Source: Aquatica leii
Taxonomy: Eukaryota > Arthropoda > Insecta > Coleoptera > Lampyridae
NCBI GenBank assembly: GCA_035610365.1
Contig: CM069432.1
Location: forward strand, 10,974,001-11,038,000
Reading direction: 5' to 3'
DNA: 64,000 nucleotides
Shown one piece after another: positions 13,141 to 25,269 of this stretch. Made by a program: the position numbers and the translations under genes. Within the stretch, counting starts at the first letter, position 1; each line of letters opens with the position of its first letter. The notes below the pieces were generated by a model. That model was given only the letters and a program-made list of their open reading frames with translations, was not told the origin of the DNA and did not search any database.

Positions 13141-13594
13141 CCACAGTTTACCAAAAAATTAAAATCAAAAAGAAAATTGTCTAAGTTTATTTTCACCATA
13201 TCTTTCTCTTAAACAATTTTATACTTGGAAATTAAAATTTATTAAATTTTAATTTACATAGAAAAATTGTTTTAAAGTTTAAGAAAAAATGTTAATACGT
13301 ATTACAGAAATCCAACTTCACTATAAAATAATAATAATAAGTTGTACTACTTTTCACAATTTTTGACACAATTAATCAAAAAATGGAAAAGGCATTTAAA
13401 ACCTAATGTACCGTTTTTGCGCCGTGTTTGTTTTTAGAGCTTTTAAAAGACAATTTTTTTTATGTAAATTGAAATTCAATGGTTAAAAATTCTTAAATTT
13501 TTGCTTTTTGTATAATATTTTTCAAGAAAAAATGTATGGTGAAAATAAATTTGGACAATTTTTTTGGTCATTTTAATTTTTTGCCGAGCTGTGG
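13141..13594. mobile_element. Palindromic MITE-like insert
   Basis: About 454 bp begins CCACAG and ends CTGTGG. The outer ~65 bp on each side are inverted copies, sharing AAAAAATTAAAAT and then TTTATTTTCACCATA. The interior is AT-rich and non-coding. It lies inside the hAT element at 10584-13729. No clear target duplication is visible, so it could also be a foldback segment native to the hAT element. Confidence 0.55.
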
Positions 13595-13861
13595 TCGGGT
13601 GGTATTATGTCTTGTGTGGTGTGTAAATTGTTAGGATAAAAACCTTAAAACCAAAGCACACAAAAAAAAATAAAACTAAAGTAACTCGTTGAACCCCCAA
13701 ACCCCCCCACCCCTCTGTATACGGCCTTGGGTTGGTTCTAAAATGTTACTCCGATATAACCATTGCTTGAAGTAGTCAAGATGTATGAAGGCTACTCATA
13801 TCATCACGCAATATCTTAAATAACATATTTAAAGGTGGAGACTTTATAAAGTTTATTATTT

Positions 13862-14260
13862 TCATTGACTCGTCAAAAGAAGAAGAAATTTTAAATTTTT
13901 GACAGCTATTGCTTGGCGGTGAATTATACATTGACTACTGCTATAATTTTTAGCAATCTCTTTGATTCTTGCCTGTAGTTTTTTCTTTTGCTCCATCAGT
14001 GCAAACATCGATGCAATAGTCCCATGGTAATCCATTCTCGGAGAAATAACTGTTAACATTAAAATTGAAAATTTTAGTTTTTGTGGTATTACTTTCTAAC
14101 AACTTATAAATAAACAGAGCATCTTTGTACAAATACTAACAATACTGCTAGGTCTGCTACATCACTGGATTTGTCTATTTGTAGAAAAAACTGACAAGAT
14201 TTTTCTGGTATTGTGTGAACCTGTCCAGCCATTGCAATTTTCTATGAATCAATGTAGGTA
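13862..14260 (-). pseudogene. hAT (Buster/ZBED-like) transposase fragment
   Basis: Overlapping minus-strand frames encode pieces of a hAT core. At about 14260-14130 the reading gives FFLQIDKSSDVADLAVLLVF, matching the 'QLDESTD..LLVFVR' block. The frame at 14132-13950 then gives the ENGLPWDYCIDVCTDGA block. The frame at 14059-13862 gives IAKNYSSSQCIIHRQA, the 'HCxxHR' region. The fragment is frameshifted, lacks both termini and differs from the ZMYM-type hAT beside it. Confidence 0.75.
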
Positions 14261-14619
14261 ACTGCGGTAGCATTTTCGTTAACCGTCTGTGATGTTTGGA
14301 GCATAAACGTTTTGTTTCGTTTGAATTGAAGTAAGAATTATAATACTTACAGTTGAGTGTTCCTTTGAAGGATGCGGCTAGCTAGTGGTACCTTTTTTGA
14401 AATTCCTAAACTTTGCTGAAATAAACAAACCCGTACATACGATGTTATCACAAATAAATTTCCTTTGGTTCATATGGTTAATGAAAACAAATCAAATGCG
14501 CTGAGTTTCTCTCAAATTAATTATATTATTTTCCAATACGGTTAAAATTTTATCTAATAATCGACGGCTTCGATATCTTCAACGCAAGTGACGTGATGTC
14601 ATAAAACTTTTCCCAATAA

Positions 14620-14838
14620 ATGAACCAGTTTTACTATCTCCACATCGATGGAACACGTGTGGATGTCCAGAAACCCGCTAATAACAATTACGGGAGAATT
14701 AAATTACATCACAAAAATACTAAACTTGAACTAGAAGACCCAAGCTTTGACTTTGTATCTTATGAGCTTGATGTTAATGCACGTAGTTTTTTAAAGGTTC
14801 CTGTTTTAACCAACGCTTCATTGCAAACGCACCGCTGA
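14620..14838 (+). CDS. Short unrecognised open frame
   Basis: A 72-codon frame starts MNQFYYLHIDGTRVDVQKP and stops at 14838. Its composition is balanced and not low in complexity, with hydrophilic and beta-like stretches, so it may be an exon or a remnant of a real protein. I do not recognise the family. There is no clear splice acceptor or promoter, and the surrounding 300 bases hold nothing else. It could be chance. Confidence 0.2.
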   Translation: MNQFYYLHIDGTRVDVQKPANNNYGRIKLHHKNTKLELEDPSFDFVSYELDVNARSFLKVPVLTNASLQTHR

Positions 14839-14849
14839 TAAAACAAATA

Positions 14850-15900
14850 ACTATGACTTACTGGTATTTATTAAATGTTGATTTAGAACAGTCATTGTTT
14901 TCAAAAAAATATTGTTTAGCTTGACAGATTACTTTAATACTTAAATAGTAGTCGATTCCAAAAATATTTGGTAGATTTCATTTTTTAAGTTATTTAACAG
15001 AAAAAAGCTAAACGTCAGCTTTTCTTAACATTTTAAAAAATGTAAATGTTTTCAATGTAGTACTTAAAAGTACTTAGTATTACTTACTAGTATCGGTACA
15101 AAATTAACAACTAGACCTAGTTATACCTACCTATAGAATTTGAAATATATATATACAAATAAGAAATGCGTCTTAAAAACATCTTACTAAAGTGTATTCA
15201 TTTTCAAGATAGAGCTCGCGTAAACAAATACACGTGAACATGCCGCACAGAACTGTTCTTATTACTCGGTATTTTTGGTTGATAGTGCTGCATTTCTTAT
15301 ATTTTTGTGGTGCATCTAATAATTAATTACATGCATGCTTTAATTTTTAGACACACTATATAATTGTAGTTCAAAATCAAACATAAAAAATACACAAATA
15401 AATTAAATCAAACTATCCGCATCCGGACTTGAACAACTACCCCACTTGTTTTAACGAGTGTTAGAACACAATTGACATTTGCAACATCAACTGACGATGA
15501 CGCACTGAACATGCTATTTATTTTGTTTCCGTGAGCTCTGTCTTGAAAATGAATATACTTTAGTAATTATTCATTGTTTATGTATATATGTACATCCAAA
15601 TTCAACAGATTCTTATATCACAATTGTTTGCTGGAACCCAAATGCTCAGTCAGTGATTGTTGAAATATTATATATACCTTGATAACGCACTATACAACAC
15701 AAAGCACAAAGTACGTGTTTTAAACGTGAACACAATTCTGTTGAGATTAAAGTAGATACTTTTAATATAAATATGACAAACATTTTTAAAATTATTTATT
15801 TCTTTTTTTGAAGAGTACACTTGATGATTCATTTTTTGTTGTTGTTATTAATCATGTTTTACATCCACGTACTCGATTACCTAAGAACATTTCTACTCCC
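14850..15900. other. Non-coding stretch
   Basis: AT-rich DNA with no gene. The minus strand near 15420-15450 contains GTTCAAGTCC, like a polymerase III B box, but no matching A box or cloverleaf can be drawn. Confidence 0.45.
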
Positions 15901-15923
15901 GAATTAAACCCATATTCAACTCG

Positions 15924-16325
15924 ACAAGTAAAATCTCTCAGATTCTTCCTTCTCCCAAAGACAAATTTTCTACACTTTCATCTCAAGGTGTATACCAAAT
16001 TCCTTGTTCTTGTGGTTTAGTCTACATTGGTGAAACGGGTCGTTCCGTCATTACTCGCATTTCAGAACATGATCGTTGTATAAGGAAAATTTATATTTCC
16101 AAGTCTGCGGTTGTTGAACTTCATTTTACTACAGGCCAGAAGTTAAATTTTGATAATGTTTCGTTGATTGCCAAATCTCCATTCTTTTTCAACAGGAAAT
16201 TCCGAGAAAGCATAGAAATTATCAAACACCCCAATAACTTCAATCGCGATCATGGTTTCGAACTATCCCCTCTTTGGTTCCCGGTTATTAGTCATTTATC
16301 GAAAACACGCCCCTTTCAACCGTAA
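15924..16325 (+). pseudogene. Penelope-like element GIY-YIG endonuclease fragment
   Basis: An open frame without its own start codon reads through TSKISQILPSPKDKFSTLSS, then GVYQIPCSCGLVYIGETGRS and RISEHDRC, to a TAA at 16323-16325. The spaced 'VYxIPCxCGxxYIGETGR...EH' pattern is the GIY-YIG nuclease of Penelope-like retroelements, which nicks target DNA for reverse transcription. Downstream ELSPLWFPVIS matches the usual C-terminal end. The reverse transcriptase that should precede it is missing and the upstream frame is disrupted, so this is a 5'-truncated copy. The reverse transcriptase fragment at 59.6-60.4 kb is separate. Confidence 0.88.
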
Positions 16326-16444
16326 CCCAATCACGGTCGAGCTTAACCATCGGTGACGATCCTTTTTCTTTAAATACGGAGACTATTTCTTCTTAAGTCA
16401 CTTCTACAGAATTTAGAATCTGGCTTTGTTTACAAGTTGATTAC

Positions 16445-17130
16445 CTAACTCGATAGTGGTTCTTTGTTAGATTTTCGTTTGTTGCCAGAGTTGTGGAAAC
16501 AAATCAATTGTTCCATTGTTTGTGTTTGGGGATTATGATGATCCAAAGCTCTCTGCAACTGATCCCAAGCATGCTCTATCGGATTTAAATCAGGCGATAG
16601 AGCAATTAAAGGTAAATGAGGAATTCCATTGATTTCAATTGCATCCATAACTGCCATGGATCGGCGTGGACGAGCGTTATCGTCCAAAAAAATGAAACCA
16701 GGACCACAGCATGAAACTCCGGCACAATGTTGTTGATCACCTGATTTAAGCATACTTCTGAATTCATCTTTCCCGGAATAACCAGCAAATCGGTACGGTC
16801 ATCATATTAAATGTCTCTCCATAGACAGTGCCTCCTTTGAAAGGGTGAACTTGTTGTACTGATTGTCGGTGTCTTGGCACTAAACGTTGTGACCATACAC
16901 GCGTTCGACGACCATACCTCGATTCATCAGTAAACAGTACCAACTTTCACTCTTCTGTCCAATTGACACGCTCTCTTGCCCATTCTAATCTTAGTCGCCT
17001 ATGTTCGCGAGTCAATGGTGTACCGTTAAAAAGTCGTGTAGAACGTAAATTTACATCCCATAAACGCCTTCTGACAGTTTTAGCTGATATTGTGTTTTGC
17101 TGTGTTGATAATTTTGACTTATTCGCTATT
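16445..17130 (-). pseudogene. Tc1-like transposase relic
   Basis: Reading the minus strand from about 17130, the pieces are SAKTVRRRLWDVNLRSTRLF (second helix-turn-helix), LRLEWARERVNWTEE followed by a stop codon, then LVLFTDESRYGRRTRVW with the first catalytic Asp. After a frameshift comes FIFLDDNARPRRSMAVM with the second Asp and LSPDLNPIEHAWDQLQRAL with the third position (Glu, DD34E-like). Stops and at least two frame breaks make it dead. The N-terminal domain is incomplete and I could not identify terminal repeats. Confidence 0.85.
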
Positions 17131-17179
17131 AAAATTCAGTATAATGTCTTTGCTGTTTTAAAGCATATTGTATAAAATT

Positions 17180-17590
17180 ATAAGCCGTCAATTTCTGTGG
17201 TCTCTTATTGCATCAATGATCAGCAGACTTGTCTTGATTTCTCAGAAAGTTCAATGGATTTAAAACTGAATATAACACATTAAGCAAACTAAATGTGTTT
17301 ACTAATCGTTTACTTTGCAAATATAATGAGACCATAAAATAATGAATATTTTCATGCTCGCTGGTCCACAAAATCAAAACACGATATGCACATTTTTGTA
17401 TTATCAAATTAATTTATGTTTACTGCTCCCGTCATTGACACGAATATGATTAAAAAAGTTTTAGTTTATTAATGAAAATATAAATGTACTATTTCAGGCT
17501 AAAAAAAATAATTAGAGATGTTATAGGTACAATTTTTGGCTTAATTCTCTCAAAATATAAGGTCGCATATCAATTTTTTTTGGTTTTAAA
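17180..17590. other. Non-coding stretch
   Basis: AT-rich with no gene or clear repeat. It ends at the TA that flanks the pogo-like element. Confidence 0.45.
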
Positions 17591-17592
17591 TA

Positions 17593-20296
17593 GGGGAAAG
17601 CGGGGAGCATTGGGCCACAACATGTTTATTTGATTGTAAACATTTTTTAAGTTGAACAAATGTGAAAAAAACAAATTTATTCTAGTTTTAGTTACTTTCT
17701 TCATGTAATGGTTGCACAAAAAATAAAAAAATATGTTTCCTAAATACAAAAAAAAATATGCTGAAAATTTGTTCTCTAAAGGCCGAAAGCTCCCCATACC
17801 TAGGGAGCATTTGGCCAGAAGATGGGGAGCCTTCAGCCACGTATGAGAAATTACTCTAAAACACATAAAAAAATATTTATTTATAAAAAATTCTTCACAT
17901 AGCTGTCACAGAAGAAAAAAATTGAAAAAATTAATTTAGGACCAAAGTATTAGTCATAACAGAAACGAAAATATGATGCTGTTCTTGTAGTGCCACTTGT
18001 TGGAGGAGCTTTTAATTTTGTTATGATATCACCATTTTTAACCTCACATATGTCGTCAATCGCTGGAAAATAAAAAGTTGTTGATAGAACTTTTCTTCTC
18101 AAAAACTTCAAGGTAGTTGTATCTTTCAAAAATTTTAATATCTGGCCAACAAAATGCACCAATTTAGTTTTGGCTTTAAATCTTACTAAAACAAAATCCT
18201 CATCATTTAAATCTTCTCTACAATTCTCCTCAATATCTTCCATTTCGTCACTTATTTCTTTATCAGAATTATCATAAATTGATAATCCATCACTTTCGGA
18301 AGACGATGAATCCGACGGAATTTTCGTTCTACGTTTTTTCTTCGGTTGGTTGTCTACTTGTTTTTCTAGCTTAGTGAAAATGTTTCTTTTAAAGCCCTTC
18401 TTTTTTTTGTCATTTTCATTCTCAATTTGTTCCAGTCGTTCCTTCTCTGAGGTGTCAGTATAAACCCTTGAAGTCCCTGGCGTCCGTTTTGTTTTAGTTT
18501 CTTTTCTAATTGCCTTCGGAAAAGGTCTAACTAATTCAGGTGTCACTTTAGTGGGATGTTTTATGTCATTTTTACAACCACTGCAAGATGGTGTATTTTG
18601 CAAAATTGTTATGTCACTTAAAACAATTATCTTGTTATTTCCCGTCAACCTTTCATTTTTTTCCTTAATAAAATCACTGTTTTTGTTATGTTCTTCTCCA
18701 TGTTTCCCATTTATATTACCGCTATTACCATTTTCATCCTCTATAACTGTAGTTCTGCAATATTGTTCGAATTATCTACATTTGGTAAAGGTTGGCCGGT
18801 AACGGCACTCGAGGTGAAATCTACATCACTAAACACCAAGCGGTTCATTGGCCAAATTCTTGTGGGCTTAAAAATACTCACAATATTTTCATTTGCGAAT
18901 GCTCTCAAATATGCACGATGGGTTAGTTCTGGAAATATTTCTAACCGTTATGGTTTTACCGGGATTGGACACCATCCACTCATTAAATGAAATATTACAA
19001 AAATTTTTAAAAGGCCCAAAAACTCCGACGTCTTGTGACTGCATTCGGTGGGTTGTATGGGGAGCGAAACTTATTAAGACAATTCCATTTTCCCTACAGT
19101 ATTGGACGCATGTAAGGTTAACATGTGACTCGTGGTTATCGACTAACAACAAAATTGGATTTCTACGAGAGCAGGACGTATGTTTAACTAAGTATCTGCT
19201 TTAATACAGAAGGAAACAACTCGTTAGTCATCCAACCAGACTTGTTTCCCAGTGCTAGACTCGAAACTGGAGCATCAGCTAAAAAGTCCTCTATGTTTCT
19301 GATCCGAGGAAAAACATAAACAGGAGGCAGACTTTGTCCAGATGCGCTAATCATTCCCGCAAAAGTCACCAATTCACCTCTTTCAGCTGAGGCAGCTTGA
19401 GAAACTTGTTTCTTTCCAGTAGTAGAAACAATTTTCACTGGTTTCATCACCGTTGTGACTCCCGTCTCATCGAGATTAAATATTCTTTTCGGAGTAAATT
19501 TGTAACGCTTCAGTACATTTTTTCGGTTTTCGAAAAATTGACCTACCTTAAACTTAGTAAAACCGGTGCTTCTACCCAAGCTCGTGCTTTCTGGTTTTCT
19601 TAAAGAGAGTCTCGGAGGACGTGACATAAACCCTCAGCGCCTTCCGTCCTTTGCTTGCCGTTTTTGATGCCACTCTGGAGGAATTTGACAGTTTGGCAAA
19701 ACAGAAGCATATTCGAAAGCTAGCTTTTCGATTTGAACATATGTCAGTCCATAATTTAAATCAGAACATCTTTTAATATACGCTTGTAGTTCAGACTCTT
19801 GTTCCGTTGTAAATACTTGTCTATTTGTATATTTGTTTGCATATTTGGGCGATTCTTGATCACTTTCATTACCAGAGTCTTCTAAGTTTTGAAAATTTTG
19901 ACGCAAATATTCTTTTTTGGACCTCTTCTGTGAAATTCTTTTTATTCGACTTTGTAATGTAGATCTTTTTATACCGTGTATCCTGGCGTCCTCTCTTACG
20001 GAGAAGGTACCATTAAAACAGCCTGTAATTCCTTGTTTGATGCTATTTTCATCTATTTGATTCCTATTAGTTTTTAAAATTCTGCCATCTGCAAGAAAAA
20101 CAAATATTTCAGGAGCACTTTTAAATTTTTTTTCTTTAAAAGTTGATTAAACCGGAACACACGTGTTAGTTTTTACCTAGACGAAGAACTAACGATAGGC
20201 AATCTAAAGGCAGCTCTATTGAGCGGGAAATTTGAATTTTGAAAAATATCTACCCTGGATGAATGCTCCCCGTGGCCCAATGCTCCCCGCTTTCCC
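17593..20296 (-). mobile_element. pogo-like DNA transposon A
   Basis: The left end starts GGGGAAAGCGGGGAGCATTG at 17593 and the right end, read inward, starts GGGAAAGCGGGGAGCATTG. Both are flanked by TA (17591-17592 and 20297-20298). Extra copies of the TGGGGAGC motif sit inside both ends (about 17790-17830 and 20262-20272), as expected for repeated transposase-binding sites. The element is about 2.7 kb and carries a decayed minus-strand gene. Confidence 0.9.
17950..20096 (-). pseudogene. pogo-like transposase (DDE_1), broken
   Basis: Reading from about 20096 the product has a Psq-type helix-turn-helix (SVREDARIHGIKRSTLQSRI), then FTTEQESELQAYIKRCSDL (19906-19634). The frame at 19627-19184 holds the first catalytic Asp in FNLDETGVTTV and FPRIRNIEDFLADAP. 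The frame at 19152-18889 holds the second Asp in LLVDNHESHVN and the third in HTTHRMQSQDVGVFGPFKN. The C-terminal frame 18648-17950 has a basic and acidic linker and a domain with EDFVLVRFKAKTKLVHFVGQ, common in this insect pogo clade. All three Asp residues remain, but the frame is broken at least three times. Confidence 0.88.
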
Positions 20297-20298
20297 TA

Positions 20299-23006
20299 CA
20301 CATGAACACAGATTTTGTAAACGAAAGACTGTTTTCTCTATGAATTATACAAAGGGCTTCAGAATAATTTAAAACGTATACACTCATGCGGTAAATGATA
20401 AAAAGCAAAAACAATTTATGAAGTTTCTTGTGCACAGAATTTGTAGAGATTCTATCTCGGATTCTATCAACTGGATCAACTTTCCTCAGAAAACAAGTCT
20501 AGTACCAATTGAAGATATTTGACACCGAAAGAATTAGTAAAAAATCGGTGCTTTTTTGGTTCACGTCAGACAGAAACAAGTGTGACGTGTAAATGATTTG
20601 ATTTACATCAAGACCAATCCTACGAGTTTTTGTCTAAGGTTATTGAAGGTCAAATTTTGGTTCAATTTTTTAATGGAATGATTTTTTACTGTAAACTAAA
20701 CCTTATTTCTTTATTTTAGTCAAAGAAGGTAATCCTGTCGCTTTTTCAAGCCTTAAGCATTTTTTTATGCCGCACCTTTAAAATACAAGTTAAACTGTGG
20801 AAGTTTTTTTGTGGTAAAAGTAGGCCATTGCTACGTCCTCGTCCGTCCACTAAAGATTCACATTTGTTTTTATTTTAAACGAGTTTATAATAGATTTGGT
20901 CTACACGTAGACTATGAAATTTGTGTTTTAGAAGAATGGCCTCTGGTCCTAAAAATTTCGCGGAATTTAGCTTAGTCCAAGGTGTGGCGAATCGACCGAC
21001 GCGACGTGCATTTCTTGTTTAGAATTCGATTTAATTATATTGCCATTGTTCCATATGGCCTTATATAACAATGCAAATAAAATTTGAGAGTATAATTTGT
21101 ATTCGGCGAGGAGAAAGTATATGCAATTTACCCGTACTATTGTATGAATTTATTTACATTTATTTATTTATTGATTTCATTATGAGTTGCAATTTCTTTG
21201 AGTTGTTTCAGAAACTGTATTTCCGGTTTTTTAGGCATATGAGAATCTGAGATATTCTACAATGCTCTCTCAACAATTTCGTTATCTTTAATGCCACATC
21301 AAACATTAAAAGGTCAGCAAACTCGGAAATTTTGATTCCTTGTTTACTGGGATTGTTTCGTTTTAGTAGTTTAGAATTTGTCTAATTTAGTTTGGTTGTC
21401 CTTTTTGCAAATTCGAAACGTAAAAGGCTTGGTTAGGCATCTATTTTAATTGTGTTTAGTATTTTGAATTGCTGTTATATAAATCAGGTACAATTGTGTT
21501 TTATCTTTTAAACAAAACAAATTAAAACAGTTGTCAATGCATAATTTTTTCTACGTTCAAAAGGCGTGGCATTATTGTGTAATGTACATTTTCATAAATT
21601 TGTTACTTACTTTCTCTTTGCAGTAGACCTATAAGGTTTTTAACCTTTTCTTTATTGACCTTTCAAAGAAGTTTCGGTCAGAATTGACTATAGTTCGCAA
21701 ATATTACGTATTCTATACGTTTTCTGCTAGCTTACGAATTTTACTCGTTTGAATTTTTAAAATTAATTTTGCGATTCGTCAATAACGTTGAGGAATAAAT
21801 AAATAAATAAATAATTTTGTGTAGGTTTGCGTAGATTTTATGTTGCATTCGAGTTTGGGTAAATTGATAATTGAAATGCTATTATTTTAATAGTTTATAA
21901 ATAGTACATACAAATTTAAACCTGACACATATGCAACTTTTCGTACACAAAGCTCGTCTGTACAAATAATTAAAATTCACACTTAATTACAAAACTGGTT
22001 CTATGTTGATCTTTTTTGTGTGAAAAAATCTGTACCTGGTCTTATTATGTAACTTCATAATTACGTATCTAGTAAAACGTCAATGCTGAAAAATACGAAC
22101 AATTTTGATCCATAAATAATTGTCCATTATAACGCAATAGCCAATTTGTACAATTATCTGATTATAATTTAATTGCGAATGAGCATTGACCTTTGCTTGG
22201 TATTGAATCTTCAGTTTATTTATAAGTGTTTGTTAAGAATCTCTGGGAAATTCGCTGTTAGTGCATACGATTGTAACTCTTCATGCAAAGCTAAATATTT
22301 TTTGTATGTACAAGCTTTTTTGTAAATATTTGTGTAGATGCATTAACGATAAAAAATTACATCGTTAAAGCATATTTAAATGGGCACGTATTTTACTTTA
22401 TGTAGCACGCAATTACTAAACGATTGCAGTAGAAAAAGAAACTACAGTTACACAATTATTCCGATTGGTGTTTATTAATTAATTATTTTTAATTGCGATT
22501 ATCTGCAATTTTCTAATTTATTGATGTGCCCGTCGTAGACGCAGATGTTGCAATTGGCTGACAATACAATTATTTCTACTCATTTTCTGTGTTCGTTTCC
22601 TATATTTTTAAGTTTGTTGCCAAAAAATGTCAACAATCGTCAGTTTGTTTAAATTTGCATTTAATCCTTTCTTAAAACAATCATTACATTTGCACATTTT
22701 TGTGCGTATTTTTGAACATTTTCCTAGTTTGTGCTGAATTAATTATACTAATCAGCTTTTCGTCAAATATTGCCAATTTATGGAAATCGTCCTTTTTGAT
22801 TTTATATTTGCTTTTTGATTTGTTTTTCTCTATTTCGGCAATAAAGATTGCTATTGTTAAATAATTCGCTTTAAATACGTTTATTCTTTTTAATGTATTT
22901 GAGAAAAAATATTATTTTATTGCATTTTGTGACTTCTGCTTATTTATGTGTTTCCTTGGATATCATTTTAATGTATTCACCGCCGTCTTAAAACAAATTA
23001 CATATA
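20299..23006. other. Long non-coding stretch
   Basis: About 2.7 kb of AT-rich sequence with no reading frame, terminal repeat or family motif that I can support. A short run of AAAT repeats lies at about 21796-21815. Confidence 0.5.
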
Positions 23007-25235
23007 AATGTACACTCGCCTTCAACCAAAATGACCGCTTAAGATCGCAGCTATTTACATTCTAATCCCAACAAACACAAGGATGTCTCAAGGATGTCCC
23101 GGGGACATGATTTTGCGGATCACTGAATGTCCCAAAGTCATCCCATTTTGGTTCTGTGTACGTCCTAGGGACATTCATGGGACGTTCTTTTGTCACAAGT
23201 GTGTGCATCCCTACGATGTCCTTATAGGACATCCTTGCGTATCCGCAACGGGACGTCCCTTTTAGATGACTGTAGGATACTAGGTATATATGTATATTAT
23301 ATTTTTAATAAAAAATAACTTTATCAAATAAAATACAAATTTTTATTACATAAAACTATATTTTTAAATATTAATCCAAATTATATTCAAATAAAATAAA
23401 TTTAGATTATTTCATTTTTTTATCTTCTCGATCCCGGCGTTCTTTAGCCCTCCTTAGCGAGTTTTTTATACTTTCTTCCCGATTTTTTTAAGTGGCGCCT
23501 GAAACAATGCAACTACATAAGAGATGGTAATCGTCATGTAGAGTCGATAAAAAAGTTAATACGAAAAGCTTATTTTGGTATTTCTATGTAATCAGATTTT
23601 ACATTTTACTAAATTAAAGAATTGATAAAGTGATACTTCTTTTGAAGAATTATTGATTGATCTTTTTGACTATTCTATTATTGATTAAATCATAAGAGAT
23701 GATCTATTATAACCAGTTAAAAATTATTTAAATCGTTTTTTAAAAAAGGTTTTGTAAACGCGTCAGTTTTGCAAATTCATTAAGAATTTTTATACGTTTC
23801 GCATTTACATTTCATCAGGGGAATGTGATAAAAACAAAATTATTTCTAGACGTATTTTTAACTACGAGAATACGCATACTAATCATAACTATGAATACCA
23901 AAAACGCGATAACGTTATAGTTTCTTAGTTAGATTAGCGATTTTGTGCCTTATCGGTCATATTTTTGGATGACTTATTGCGAATCGCGACGATAAAAGTC
24001 ATGAGATAACATCACACTTTTAAACCTTAAATACAAAGAAAACATTTTTTAAATGATATTTTGAGTAAAAAAAATTTTTTTTTACATAAAATAAATATTT
24101 TCAATTCACCGCATAAGTATGAGCGCGAGATGGGGTTTTAAATCATCATTATTAATAAGTGTGATCTTTTAATTTCAATAAACTTTTATTAATTTTTAGT
24201 AATTCAAAATAATAATTATAAATGATGTTTTTTATACATTATAAATAAATACAAGGTACCAAAAACTTACCAAGTCAATTTGTTTATGCACTAAAACACC
24301 CAAAAAACGTTAGATAATAAAATAAAGAACAGAAATAAAGTAGTCAGAACACAACTAAAAACAAATACAGAGTGGCAACGGTGCAAACAGAGTGTATCAC
24401 TTTGATATACCAAAGGAGCGTACGGGTGTTGAGTAGGCACCAGAAAACAAGAAGGAAAGTGGGCACGCGCACTCAGTTTGCATTTGTTTTTCCCGCATAG
24501 GACATCCCATCGTACGTTCTTCATTGACATCCTGAGGACATTCTATTAAAGACATCCTATACAGGTCCGTTTTAAAGCCCGGGATGTAAAGACATCATTT
24601 GGACATAAAACGAACGTCCCTGGGACGTCGTGTGCTTACTGGGATAGTATAAGTGTTTCTCATTAGAGGTTTGAAGCAAATAAAGCATTGTAATTTTATT
24701 ACCTACATAGTTCAATAAAATAATAAAAATTTAAGCTTAGTGATCTGTAAATAATAATAAGTACGGTACGTCAGATTGGCATTTATTTCAAATTTTAAAT
24801 GTATCCAGTACTTCAAATGCATTTTTAGAGAATTGATATCTTACACAAGCTAATAATTCTAAAATTTTTATTTCTTATATCAAATATTTATATAAAGTAT
24901 TGCCTCCACGAATGCTACTATCACTAATGTTATATTAATTGCACATTCGGAATAACAATGCATAATTAATATCCTCATTTTAATATTGGTCTGATTATTA
25001 AAAAAAATTTTTGGCTGTGCTAATGTATTTAATAGCAAAATACTTCAATATGAATACTGTAAAAATACTTCAAATAGTCAATTAAATAAAAAACCATATT
25101 GTACTGTTCTTTTGTGCAAAACGATCTTCAGATTCTAAAATTAATATCATTTACATTTTTCCTAAAATAACGATTACTTTATCATATTTGTAGTAATATC
25201 GACTAATTTAAATCATTGTTTCAACCGCATTTATT
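23007..25235 (+). repeat. Dispersed repeat, copy A, split by a transposon
   Basis: The segments 23007-23066 and 24644 to about 25235 together match an inverted copy at about 33500-34075. Shared text includes CGCCTTCAACCAAAATGACC, then CATTCTAAT, GCAAATAAA.CATTGTAATT, and TTCAGATTCTAAAAT near the far end. The two copies have diverged by many substitutions. No coding sequence is visible. The insertion at 23067-24643 is absent from the other copy. Confidence 0.75.
23067..24643. mobile_element. Non-autonomous transposon with GGACRTCC motif arrays
   Basis: About 1.58 kb starts CCCAACAAACACA and ends in TGTGCTTACTGGG (read inward CCCAGTAAGCACA). Both terminal zones are packed with variants of GGACGTCC or GGACATCC, often in palindromic pairs such as GATGTCCTTATAGGACATCC and ACGTCCCTGGGACGT. 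At least eight copies occur in 23081-23265 and a similar number in 24500-24635. The middle is AT-rich and has no transposase. Comparison with the unoccupied repeat copy at 34.0 kb suggests a 2-bp AT duplication. The superfamily is not clear to me. Confidence 0.75.
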
Positions 25236-25269
25236 TAAATATAGTATATACATATATTATAAAAAAAAA

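Larger units (their letters stand above)
10584..13729 (-). mobile_element. hAT element (ZMYM/DUF4371 type) with 8-bp duplication
   Basis: The element is flanked by a perfect 8-bp target duplication, GGTTGGTT, at 10576-10583 and 13730-13737, the length expected for hAT. Its ends are short imperfect inverted repeats, CATGGCCGTAGCCAGGA on the left and CAAGGCCGTATACAGAGG read inward from the right, each followed by a G-rich run. The length is about 3.15 kb. A decayed transposase lies on the minus strand and a palindromic MITE-like insert lies near the right end. Confidence 0.9.

Noticed and set aside
14620..14838. A host gene exon
   Set aside because: Kept only as a low-confidence frame: no splice sites, no homologue recognised, and length within chance for 64 kb.
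15420..15450. tRNA-like B box on the minus strand
   Set aside because: No A box at the right distance and no stems could be drawn.
23083..23265. 60-codon frame with several Cys and Pro residues
   Set aside because: It is produced by the GGACRTCC motif array in a transposon end; the codons simply reflect the repeated DNA motif.
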